From: Pedobacter sandarakinus
Lineage (GTDB): Bacteria > Bacteroidota > Bacteroidia > Sphingobacteriales > Sphingobacteriaceae
Assembly (NCBI RefSeq): GCF_026240095.1
Contig: NZ_JAPIVG010000005.1
Coordinates: 310,001-374,000, forward strand
Direction of reading: 5' to 3'
Length of the DNA: 64,000 nt
The notes under the pieces are model-generated. The model was not told the DNA's origin, did no database searches, and worked only from the letters and a program-made list of their open reading frames with translations. The translations under genes were made by a program, and so were the position numbers. The stretch's first letter is position 1, and every line of letters begins with the position of its first letter. This document shows, in pieces, positions 55,142 through 63,188 of the stretch.

Positions 55142-55966
55142 TTAGAATAATCTACGTTTTAAACTCATAATGATTGGTGGGATAAAATCTTTCATATAGT
55201 CTTTAAGTTTTTTTTGGCGGATGTCCTCTTTTGGTCTTAACTCATGTTTAGCGATCAGTTTCAAAAAGTTGATGTCCAATAATTGCTGATTACGCATCAT
55301 ACTATTATCATGGAGCCTAATAAGTGTTCTTCCATCAGAGCCATAAACATGGTTAAACTTAAAGCCAGCATGAACACATCGAAAATTAAAATCCCAGTCT
55401 TCCAGTGCGGATAAATTAATATCAAAAAAGCCTATCTGTTCGAAAACTAATCTCGGATATAATGGAGCAGATATAACAAAAGGATTCCGTAATTTGAGTA
55501 ACTCATACTGACTTGCATGACTGTCATCCCACTTTAGCTCAGTATGCGCTATAAAACCTTCCCTGCCGACTATCTTTAAGTCTTCTGGTTTATCACTTTC
55601 AAAATATTTCATGCTAGAGTAATTAATAACATGATCTTTTAAATGAGATACTTTCGAGCTCAACGCATTTTGTTCAATGAGATCGTCAGAATCTAACAAT
55701 TGAATAAAATCTCCATGAGCAACCTTTATTCCAGTATTCCTAGCGCCAGATAAACCCATATTACTTTGACTAAAATATCTAAATCTACAATCCTCTTCAA
55801 CAAATGATGTTGCAACTTCGTGTGTTTCGTCTGCCGATCCATCATTTACAATGATACATTCCCAGTTTTGATATGCTTGATTTCGCACACTATTAAGTGT
55901 CTCTCGCAGATATTTTCCTTGATTATAACAAGGTACTATAATGGATATGGGGGGATTTTCAGTCAA
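55142..55966 (-). CDS. GT2 glycosyltransferase
   Basis: This 274-aa protein has SIIVPCYNQGKYLRETLNSV, IIVNDGSADET, GLSGARNTGIKVAHG and the metal-binding QLLDSDDLI. No ATG precedes the first conserved strand and the frame begins at TTG 55966, so a TTG start is likely. The closely similar GT2 upstream may be a distant paralogue, as both share the classical GT2 A-type core. Confidence 0.87.
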   Translation of the reverse strand: MTENPPISIIVPCYNQGKYLRETLNSVRNQAYQNWECIIVNDGSADETHEVATSFVEEDCRFRYFSQSNMGLSGARNTGIKVAHGDFIQLLDSDDLIEQNALSSKVSHLKDHVINYSSMKYFESDKPEDLKIVGREGFIAHTELKWDDSHASQYELLKLRNPFVISAPLYPRLVFEQIGFFDINLSALEDWDFNFRCVHAGFKFNHVYGSDGRTLIRLHDNSMMRNQQLLDINFLKLIAKHELRPKEDIRQKKLKDYMKDFIPPIIMSLKRRLF

Positions 55967-55995
55967 TTTTTTATTAGAATATCTTTAGCAATCAA

Positions 55996-56907
55996 TTAAG
56001 CATACTTTGAAACAAGTTTGAAGATTATTTTTCTGTTCAGCATGGCTCTGCTAAATGAGATTAAATATATACAGGCAGCTAAAAATTTGTTTTTCTTTCT
56101 GAAATAATCACGAAATAAGCAGATGCATGCTTCATAGAATTTGCCATCGAAAATTTTCCACTTAAGCTTTTCGATAATTATTTTTCTGAATTGCATTGGA
56201 GCATAGTCATATATATCTAGAAAGGTATAAAACAAAGGAGCATCTAAAAACTGATTTTGGTACGTTACCTGTTGGTCGTGAGCTCTATAATAGAATAGTC
56301 GGTCAGGTATAGATTTAAAGGTATATTTGTGAATAAAAAGCTTGAGCCATAAATGATAATCTTCTGCGTTTTGGATATTTAAGTCTTCGCTAAAAGGCCT
56401 GCTGGTGCTCAATATAGATTTTTTCAAAATCACCGAGAGTATGGGTATTGGGTTTTGCGCTGCTATCACTTCAAAATCCTCGTCAGAACTAAAGTTTTTA
56501 AGCAAAACATCGAAATCACTTATCATCTTTCCCGCCAGGTGATATCCTCGTGAGAATACAAGATCTATATTATGCTCACTTTGAAGCAAAGCTACTTGCA
56601 CAGCTAACTTGTCACTCGTCCACAAATCATCAGCATCTAGAAAGGCAACGTAATATCCAGTACTATTTGCGATACCTAGATTTCTGGCTTTACCTTGCTT
56701 ACCATTGGGTTGATATAAATATTTGATTTTACGATTTGATGAGGCGAAAGACTTAGCGATAGTTGCCGTGCCATCTGTTGATCCGTCATCAATAATTAGT
56801 AATTCCCAGTTAGCATATGTCTGGTAGATAACCGACTCAATAGCTTCAGATATAAACCTATCTGCATTGAATGCAGGCATAATGATTGAAACTAAACCTT
56901 GATCCAT
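55996..56907 (-). CDS. GT2 glycosyltransferase
   Basis: This 303-aa protein has SIIMPAFNADRFISEAIESV, LIIDDGSTDGT, GKARNLGIANSTGYYV and the metal-binding AFLDADDLW. It starts at ATG 56907, 16 bases inside the fucosyltransferase gene. The gene lies in a stretch (55996-59184) that looks more A/T-rich than the rest of the cluster. Confidence 0.88.
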   Translation of the reverse strand: MDQGLVSIIMPAFNADRFISEAIESVIYQTYANWELLIIDDGSTDGTATIAKSFASSNRKIKYLYQPNGKQGKARNLGIANSTGYYVAFLDADDLWTSDKLAVQVALLQSEHNIDLVFSRGYHLAGKMISDFDVLLKNFSSDEDFEVIAAQNPIPILSVILKKSILSTSRPFSEDLNIQNAEDYHLWLKLFIHKYTFKSIPDRLFYYRAHDQQVTYQNQFLDAPLFYTFLDIYDYAPMQFRKIIIEKLKWKIFDGKFYEACICLFRDYFRKKNKFLAACIYLISFSRAMLNRKIIFKLVSKYA

Positions 56908-57719
56908 TGATTTGGAACGATATCCGTTTCAGTTTGGACAAACCACTTTTTTGGCGCAACAACGATTTTAGTTTCATTTGTATTTAACCAGGCACCCCAC
57001 CAGCTGTAACTGCTATTGGCTACAATATTATGTTTGCAACAACTCATCAGGTACATATCTTCCCAACCTGCACTCGAAAGGTTAGATACGAACTTCGCCC
57101 CCGGAAACCTTAAATTTTCTCTACACCAATCAATATCATCTGAAAATATGTAATAGTTAGGCGAGTTAATTGCCTTTTCTATTTCATTTTTCGCCTGGTA
57201 ATAATATTCCAAGGCTAATATACCATGAAAGGCTTGAATTGCTGGCTTTAAATAATCTCCGCGTCTAACATGAACACTTACAGCATGTGGATCCTGATAA
57301 ATTTCTTTGGCAATCACATCATTAATGGCAGACATGGTTGGAAATTTGAATTCAGCTAACAGTCGCGTCCTGATTGACGAAAAATAATTTTCATTTTGAA
57401 AGTAGCCATCTAGATATAAATTCGCTTCTTTAATTGCTTTAAAATCTATGAATTCATTATTTTCTGATTGATATATATACTTAGAAAAATATCGAATACC
57501 CATTTTGGTGAAGTATTTTGATATTTGATTTGGCATTTTAAAGGTTATGTTCTTAAAGATGGAAAGCTCAAATTTCCTTCCTGTAAACTGATCATTAGAA
57601 AAGCGGTGTTCGTTTAGAAAATCATTATCTAAATATAAGCGATTATCAGCAATTGCCTTTGCTGTTGCATATTGAAACATCTGGTTCCCTAAACCGCCTT
57701 GAAGTTTTACAATAACCAT
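56892..57719 (-). CDS. Alpha-1,2-fucosyltransferase (GT11)
   Basis: This 275-aa GT11 enzyme uses GDP-fucose. Motifs are IVKLQGGLGNQMFQYATAKA at the N-terminus, the GDP-fucose-binding VSVHVRRGDYL near 148-158, YYIFSDDIDWC, and NIVANSSYSWWGAWLN near the C-terminus. Its presence indicates that the glycan carries fucose; no GDP-fucose synthesis genes are in the window. One base separates it from the upstream DUF268 gene. Confidence 0.92.
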   Translation of the reverse strand: MVIVKLQGGLGNQMFQYATAKAIADNRLYLDNDFLNEHRFSNDQFTGRKFELSIFKNITFKMPNQISKYFTKMGIRYFSKYIYQSENNEFIDFKAIKEANLYLDGYFQNENYFSSIRTRLLAEFKFPTMSAINDVIAKEIYQDPHAVSVHVRRGDYLKPAIQAFHGILALEYYYQAKNEIEKAINSPNYYIFSDDIDWCRENLRFPGAKFVSNLSSAGWEDMYLMSCCKHNIVANSSYSWWGAWLNTNETKIVVAPKKWFVQTETDIVPNQWIKV

Positions 57720-58460
57720 TTATTTTTTTTGAAACCAATAGCAACCACAGCCGTAGCTTTGTTTAGCGGCAAATTCCAAAGAAACGTGGTTTACAAATTC
57801 ATTACTATCAGTTACCAAGGCGAACTCTTTTAATTTGAATCCATCCATTTGATCTTTGATGTAGCTAGGGTCATAAATTCGATGTGCATTGAAGACTATT
57901 TTTGGCATTCCAACAGGAACTACTAGGAGCAAATTTCCTCCTACGGCACATACTCTTTTAAGTTCTGAAAGTGCTTTTAAGTCTCCATCAGGATCTATCG
58001 GATCGCCATACCTTCCAAGTCCTATATGTTCAATGGTGTGCATACAAGAAATTGACTCAATAGAATTATCCTCAAATGGCAAATTTAACAAATCCCCTTT
58101 AAATGAATTTAGATTGGTTAAATTCAGTTTTGCTGGTCTAAAATCGTAGAAGTCTACTGGAATAAAGGCTGATAGTATACTGCAGAAATGAAGTGTGGAA
58201 GAAATATCAACATGCTTATTTGGATTTATTTCTTTTACTATCCTTGCAGCCCAGGCAGGATGATATACATAATGAGCATCAAAGCCAGTTTCCGTTGTGT
58301 TATCGTTTAAACAGGGATAAATATCACTCCAATTGCAGGTCAATCTTTTATTTTGATTGAGAGACGTGAAATTTTCAAAGTCAATTTTAAAGGTATTTTG
58401 ATTTTTTTTGCCGTTTAAAATAGACTTAATTTTACGCTTTATCTTCAGGTATAGAGGCAT
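57720..58460 (-). CDS. DUF268 family protein (methyltransferase-like)
   Basis: This 246-aa protein has HVDISSTLHFCSILSAF and FYDFRPAKLNL in a methyltransferase-like fold, then a SCMHTIEHIGLGRYGDPIDP block and LKRVCAVGGNLLLVVPVG. The last block is characteristic of DUF268, seen in capsule and O-antigen loci. The IEHIGLGRYGD motif resembles motif IV of SAM methyltransferases, but activity is not established. It is followed by the fucosyltransferase gene after a single base. Confidence 0.8.
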   Translation of the reverse strand: MPLYLKIKRKIKSILNGKKNQNTFKIDFENFTSLNQNKRLTCNWSDIYPCLNDNTTETGFDAHYVYHPAWAARIVKEINPNKHVDISSTLHFCSILSAFIPVDFYDFRPAKLNLTNLNSFKGDLLNLPFEDNSIESISCMHTIEHIGLGRYGDPIDPDGDLKALSELKRVCAVGGNLLLVVPVGMPKIVFNAHRIYDPSYIKDQMDGFKLKEFALVTDSNEFVNHVSLEFAAKQSYGCGCYWFQKK

Positions 58461-58467
58461 GTGCTAT

Positions 58468-59184
58468 TTAAATGTTCTGACTTTTCCAGAACTTCTCTGA
58501 AACAAATATGCTGTTTATGTAAGTGTCAGCATATAAGATATATCCATTTTCTTTTATAAAATCAATAAGACTAGTGTTTTTAATACCATTTCCTGAACTT
58601 GAAAATGACAAGGTCTCGACGCAGATCACTTTAGGCTGATTTGAAAAATCTAAATTTTTGATAACAAGTTCATCAATGCCTTCTGCATCAAGTGAAAGAA
58701 AGTCTGGAAAAACTCCTTGGTTGTGTTTATTTAAAACGTTTTTAATTGTATCAATATTAACCTTCTTGATTTCTTTAACAAAGTACTCTCCTTCACTTTT
58801 GTATAAGTCAATTTGTTCCAATGAGAATGTATTCAATGTCGGTACATTCATGATATAAAAATCTAATACATCGGTACTTTCGCCAACACCAATATTTAAA
58901 TTTATATCCTGGACTCTAGTAATAGCAATCTTGTTGAACAAGTCAAAATCAGGTTCTATATTTATACCCCTGCTTCCCTTTTTATAAAAAAGGGCGGTAT
59001 TACTTAGATAAAAAGGATCATGAGCTCCAATATCGATATAGCTTGGACGGTCAATTCCTAACTGATTGAAAATAAACTCTACAATTAAGTCTTCTCCACT
59101 TTGTGAGAAGGATATTTTGCCAAATTGATTATTCTCGATAGGTTCAATTAGCCTCCTAATATGTTTTTTAATTTTGTAAATCAA
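58468..59184 (-). CDS. FkbM family methyltransferase
   Basis: This 238-aa protein has FSQSGEDLIVEFIFNQLG, the SAM-binding YIDIGAHDPFYLSNT, INIEPD (strand 2 acidic end) and DFLSLDAEGIDELVI, as in FkbM-type O-methyltransferases. It lies next to wzt, an arrangement known for capsule loci in which the terminal sugar is methylated before ABC export. The start is probably TTG 59184, overlapping the upstream TGA (TTGA). Confidence 0.85.
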   Translation of the reverse strand: MIYKIKKHIRRLIEPIENNQFGKISFSQSGEDLIVEFIFNQLGIDRPSYIDIGAHDPFYLSNTALFYKKGSRGINIEPDFDLFNKIAITRVQDINLNIGVGESTDVLDFYIMNVPTLNTFSLEQIDLYKSEGEYFVKEIKKVNIDTIKNVLNKHNQGVFPDFLSLDAEGIDELVIKNLDFSNQPKVICVETLSFSSSGNGIKNTSLIDFIKENGYILYADTYINSIFVSEKFWKSQNI

Positions 59185-60458
59185 AGCCTTTGGTTTAGAA
59201 TATGAATTTCCATCGGATTTAAAATCAATCCTGTACCTGCTGTTCTTATAATACTTTCATCGAGATCAGAAGATATAGCGTCAGATATGGTGAACGATGC
59301 CACATCTTCTATATACTGTATGGATTTTTCATAAGATGATAAGCCCAGGTTAATATGATAGGTATCTGTTGCAAAGATTAGGTGACTCTCTTTAAAAATG
59401 GCAGTATATTTACCTGGCGCCAAAGTTTGTTGTTGACTCCATGAGGTACGAATGTTCACCTCCAAACTGTTAGAAATACCAATAGCAATTATAAAATGTT
59501 CAATGGGCCTGTTAATTATAAAGTCGACTACAATTTGCCAGCCCAAACCAACTGGTATCTCAGACAGTAATTTGCCAGCTGTATCTTCAATTCTTAATTC
59601 ATAGGCAGAGGCAGCAAGATCCTGAATATTTGGCTTTACAGGTATTTTGTAAACAGAGTTAGAGGCTATCTCAACATCAATATATTTTTTAATTGCTCTT
59701 TCAACTTCACCATTATAGGCAATAAGTCCATTTTTTAATATTATAGCTTTTGAGCAAAGTTTCTGAATCGCCCCCATATTATGACTCACAAACAACACCG
59801 TTCTCCCTTCACCTTTACTTACCTCGCCCATTTTGCCTAAGCATTTTTTTTGAAATTCAGCATCGCCCACAGCTAATACCTCATCCACTATCAAAATTTC
59901 GCTTTCCAGGTGGGCGGCTACGGCAAAAGCCAGGCGGACATACATGCCAGACGAATAACGCTTTACAGGTGTATCTAAATAGCGTTCGATACCCGCAAAA
60001 TCTACAATTTCTTCAAGCTTTCTTTGAATTTCTTTTTTCCGCATCCCCAATATGGCACCATTCAGAAAGATGTTTTCACGTCCACTCAATTCAGGGTGGA
60101 AACCAGTACCAACTTCTAGTAAACTAGCGATACGACCTTTACCAGATATTTTACCGGTTGTAGGAGCAGTAACTTTACTTAAAATTTTTAATAGGGTCGA
60201 CTTTCCGGCGCCGTTTCTGCCAATAATGCCCACCGCGTCACCTTGCTCAATCTCAAAATTGATGTCTTTTAAACTCCAGACTACATTACTTGAAGACCTG
60301 GTGTTTCTGTCGTTCGTTTCCCCGATTTTCAGAAAGGGATCTTCTTTCCCACGCATTCTCGCATACCAACGCTCCAAATCACGACTAACGGTTCCGGTGC
60401 CAATCTGGCCGAGTTGGTAGGCTTTAGATAGATTTTCTACTTTGATGGCGATTGACAT
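59181..60458 (-). CDS. wzt: ABC transporter ATP-binding protein for polysaccharide export (Wzt)
   Basis: This 425-aa ATPase drives export of a lipid-linked polysaccharide across the inner membrane together with Wzm. Walker A is GRNGAGKST (80-88), the signature is YSSGM (168-172) and Walker B is ILIVDE (188-193). Residues from about 255 form a C-terminal domain like the carbohydrate-binding Wzt_C, which recognises the modified non-reducing end of the glycan. The start ATG 60458 is only four bases from the edge of a C-rich repeat array, so no purine-rich ribosome binding site is present. The partner permease gene lies 660 bp upstream with a four-helix-bundle gene in between. Confidence 0.92.
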   Translation of the reverse strand: MSIAIKVENLSKAYQLGQIGTGTVSRDLERWYARMRGKEDPFLKIGETNDRNTRSSSNVVWSLKDINFEIEQGDAVGIIGRNGAGKSTLLKILSKVTAPTTGKISGKGRIASLLEVGTGFHPELSGRENIFLNGAILGMRKKEIQRKLEEIVDFAGIERYLDTPVKRYSSGMYVRLAFAVAAHLESEILIVDEVLAVGDAEFQKKCLGKMGEVSKGEGRTVLFVSHNMGAIQKLCSKAIILKNGLIAYNGEVERAIKKYIDVEIASNSVYKIPVKPNIQDLAASAYELRIEDTAGKLLSEIPVGLGWQIVVDFIINRPIEHFIIAIGISNSLEVNIRTSWSQQQTLAPGKYTAIFKESHLIFATDTYHINLGLSSYEKSIQYIEDVASFTISDAISSDLDESIIRTAGTGLILNPMEIHILNQRL

Positions 60459-60462
60459 TTAT

Positions 60463-60581
<119 letters not shown>

Positions 60582-60583
60582 GT

Positions 60584-60952
60584 TTAGACCTTTGCTCTAA
60601 ATTGAGCTTTATGTAATGAGTTAATTTTGTTTGTGATTTCTTCTAATTTTGATCTTAATCCTACGTATTGCACCTCAGTAATGTAGGTTAAATCCAACGC
60701 CCCGATGATGTGATTTACAGTTTCTATGGTACTAGAATAAGCGATAACAAAGAAATGTGCCCTGTCTTTTGCAGTAAGTCTTGCTGATCCTTCAGAGATG
60801 TTATCTCCAATACTACTAGCAGAACGCTTCAGCTGACTTGTTAACCCAAATAGTTCTTCTTTCGGAAATCTGTTGACAACTGCGTAAACATCTTTTCTTA
60901 ACATTCTGGCTAATTGCCAAACTTCTAACTTTTCAAATGGATAAGTATACAT
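60584..60952 (-). CDS. Four-helix-bundle protein (23S rRNA intervening-sequence protein family)
   Basis: This 122-aa protein of the S23/IVP four-helix-bundle family has the starting motif FEKLEVWQLARMLRKDVY, LTSQLKRSASSIGDNISEGS in the second helix, and KDRAHFFVIAYSSTIE in the third. The fold resembles Avd of diversity-generating retroelements. The role is unknown; members occur in rRNA intervening sequences and in many intergenic spots. This copy sits between wzm and wzt, framed by two inverted arrays of an 8-bp repeat. An A/T-rich spacer (60953-61000) before the ATG could hold its own promoter. Confidence 0.9.
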   Translation of the reverse strand: MYTYPFEKLEVWQLARMLRKDVYAVVNRFPKEELFGLTSQLKRSASSIGDNISEGSARLTAKDRAHFFVIAYSSTIETVNHIIGALDLTYITEVQYVGLRSKLEEITNKINSLHKAQFRAKV

Positions 60953-61000
60953 AGCTTTATTTAATTTTTTATAATAAATAAAGGATGATTTATTATTTTA

Positions 61001-61121
61001 TCTCCAGCTCCCCAACTCCCCAACTCCCCACCTCGCCAACTCCCCAGCTCCCGAACTCGCCGCCTCACCAACTCCCCAACTCCCCAGCTCCCCAACTTTC
61101 CGTCTCCCCAACTCCCCACCT
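61001..61121 (-). repeat. 8-bp tandem repeat array B (downstream of wzm)
   Basis: About fifteen octamers read AACTCCCC on the plus strand, and AGTTGGGG on the transcribed minus strand (variants AGCTGGGG, AGGTGGGG, AGACGGAA). It begins directly after the wzm stop codon. The consensus AGTTGGNN is the same as array A but in opposite orientation, so the two arrays can pair as arms of a long imperfect stem around the four-helix-bundle gene. Runs of four G on the mRNA strand give G-quadruplex potential. There are no spacers, so it is not a CRISPR. Confidence 0.88.
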
Positions 61122-61977
61122 AAACCGTGTCCACAAAATTGCGTTCCACCTTGTTAAACACTATAATTCCAAAAATCAACACAATGGCAGTTATTAAGCC
61201 CACATAGGCCAAGCTAAACCAGCTAAAACTTCCTTCACCCAGGAAACCATATCTGAAAGTTTCAATAATGGGCGTCATAGGGTTGTATTTGATGATCCAA
61301 CTATATGATGGGTATTTTTTTTCTGCCTCAGATAACGGATAAATAACGGTGGTAGCATACATCAGCAACTGTACTCCAAAACCAATTAAGAATGCTAAAT
61401 CGCGGTATTTTGTTGTCATGGCAGTAATAAGCATGCCGAGGCCTAAGCCCAACAAAGCCATAAAAATGATAATTATTGGAAATAATAAGATATATAGCGT
61501 GGGCTGAAAATTGGAGCCATTGAAATAATAGTAGCAGAGCAAGAGTACAAATAGGATCATCTGTACGCCAAACCGCACTAAATTACTTACAACAATACTT
61601 AGGGGAACAATTAACCTGGGAAAATATACCTTACCAAAAATGCCTGCATTATCTCTGAATACTGTCGAAGTTTTGTTCAGGCAGTCTGCAAAATAATTCC
61701 ATGCGGTGATTCCAGCCATATAAAACAGTGGCTTCGGTAAACCGTCAGTAGATATTCCCGCCAGGTTACCAAAAATGAAAGTGAAAATTATAGTTGTAAA
61801 TAGAGGCTGAATGAAAAACCAAAGTGGCCCTAAAACGGTCTGCTTATAAAAGGAAACGAAATCTCTCCTTACTAAAAGCACCAATAAATCTCGGTACGCC
61901 CAAACTTCTCCAAGCTTTAGATCCAATAGCGATGCTTTTGCCTCAATTTTCCAGTGATGTAATTCTTCCGTTTCCAC
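61120..61977 (-). CDS. wzm: ABC-2 type polysaccharide export permease (Wzm)
   Basis: This 285-aa inner-membrane permease has six hydrophobic segments and family motifs LLVLLVRRDFVSFYKQTVLG and GPLWFFIQPLFTTIIFTFIFG. The C-terminal YNPMTPIIETFRYGFLG is typical of Wzm/RfbD-like proteins. The end FNKVERNFVDTV is the usual one, so the adjacent repeat array has not truncated it. It forms the export channel with Wzt. The start appears to be GTG 61977. It normally sits directly beside wzt, but here a repeat-framed gene separates the two. Confidence 0.92.
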   Translation of the reverse strand: METEELHHWKIEAKASLLDLKLGEVWAYRDLLVLLVRRDFVSFYKQTVLGPLWFFIQPLFTTIIFTFIFGNLAGISTDGLPKPLFYMAGITAWNYFADCLNKTSTVFRDNAGIFGKVYFPRLIVPLSIVVSNLVRFGVQMILFVLLLCYYYFNGSNFQPTLYILLFPIIIIFMALLGLGLGMLITAMTTKYRDLAFLIGFGVQLLMYATTVIYPLSEAEKKYPSYSWIIKYNPMTPIIETFRYGFLGEGSFSWFSLAYVGLITAIVLIFGIIVFNKVERNFVDTV

Positions 61978-62040
61978 TAATTTATTTTGTAGGGTTGCGA
62001 TGCTTATTTTTGAGCGACGAACGCAGCATGTTTAAAAGGT

Positions 62041-63156
62041 TTATACGCTCGAATCAAGCAAATAAGATACCCTGTTTTTATATAATTCGTAGCCAAAATG
62101 TTCTAGGCAACTGCGTTGCAGGGCCTTAATGCGTTCAATTGTTTGCCCAGATTTTAAGAATTTATGGATGGATGCCCGAATCGCTTCCTTATCATCAGGA
62201 TTAACCAATAGACCTAAATCGCCGTCCAACAAAGCATCTTTGCTGCCGTCTTGATTCCCCGCTAGGGCAGTACAACCGCATGCGGCCGCCTCAATAAATA
62301 CAATCCCAAAACCTTCTTTTTTGCTCGGCATCACAAACAGATCGGCGAGAAGAAAATAGTCAGCTAATTCATGATCCGGAATATAATCCAATAAGATGAC
62401 ATTTTCCATTAAACCGTTTGCTTCAATTAAATTGGTTAATCGATTTCGTTCATTTAAATCTGCCTTTCCTGCCAACAGGTACCGAATGTTGGGGAAATCA
62501 GTAATGAGTGATTTAACACACTCGATTACCACATCATAACCTTTATACATCTCGTAAGATGATAGTCTGCTCACAGTGAGCAAAACGGGCTGATCTGATT
62601 CAATTTGGTGTCTTGAAGCTAAATACGACGGACGAGCAAATTTATCTGGAATGGTAAAATAAGGATCCAGGCAATTATTTAGCACGACAATTTTATCAGT
62701 ACTAATTCCATGTTTTTCAGCGAGTACTGCTGCGGTATAGCGACTTACTGCCCAAATTTCGACGTATTTTTTTAAAAACGATTTCTTCCACGGCTTCAAC
62801 GGCCGCCAGACTTCAATTCCATGAGCGAGCATTATTATTCTTTTGCGCTTGCCAAAAAATATAATACTTGCAGCAATAGACACCAGATTGATATGGCTCA
62901 ATAAAATAGTTTGTGCACTGAATGCCTTATATAAAGCACTTAGGGTAAATAACACTTTGTTTTTGCCATAGCCTCTAAAATTTTCTTTCTTGCAATACCT
63001 TGTATCCAGATCACCGGGCTGGTCGCACAGTGAAAGTACTTGTAATGGTTGCTTATCCCTGGTAAGCACATACTCGTGGAGTGTTTTAGATAGTACGCGG
63101 TTCACTTTCTCTATTCCACCGGTTTCACTAAACATTTTGAGCGTTAATAGTAGCAT
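62041..63156 (-). CDS. GT4 glycosyltransferase
   Basis: This 371-aa GT-B protein has LKMFSETGGIEKVNRVLSK (acceptor-domain start), IIMLAHGIEVW, LLTVSRLSSYEMYKGYDVVI at the domain junction and a C-terminal SKKEGFGIVFIEAAACG with the E-x7-E motif. It resembles capsule and LPS mannosyl- or glucosyl-transferases. It lies 63 nt upstream of the wzm start and 32 nt downstream of the asparagine synthetase gene. Confidence 0.88.
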   Translation of the reverse strand: MLLLTLKMFSETGGIEKVNRVLSKTLHEYVLTRDKQPLQVLSLCDQPGDLDTRYCKKENFRGYGKNKVLFTLSALYKAFSAQTILLSHINLVSIAASIIFFGKRKRIIMLAHGIEVWRPLKPWKKSFLKKYVEIWAVSRYTAAVLAEKHGISTDKIVVLNNCLDPYFTIPDKFARPSYLASRHQIESDQPVLLTVSRLSSYEMYKGYDVVIECVKSLITDFPNIRYLLAGKADLNERNRLTNLIEANGLMENVILLDYIPDHELADYFLLADLFVMPSKKEGFGIVFIEAAACGCTALAGNQDGSKDALLDGDLGLLVNPDDKEAIRASIHKFLKSGQTIERIKALQRSCLEHFGYELYKNRVSYLLDSSV

Positions 63157-63188
63157 TTGTTATTTCATATCGTTCTTTCGGGATGTAC

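Noticed and set aside
60584..60952. Diversity-generating retroelement (Avd-like protein)
   Set aside because: The protein has the Avd-like four-helix fold, but there is no reverse transcriptase gene and no template/variable repeat pair in the window.
60985..61197. Plus-strand open frame of 70 codons
   Set aside because: It consists mostly of the octamer array translated as a Pro/Ser-rich repeat and runs antisense to the wzm end; it is an artefact of the repeat.
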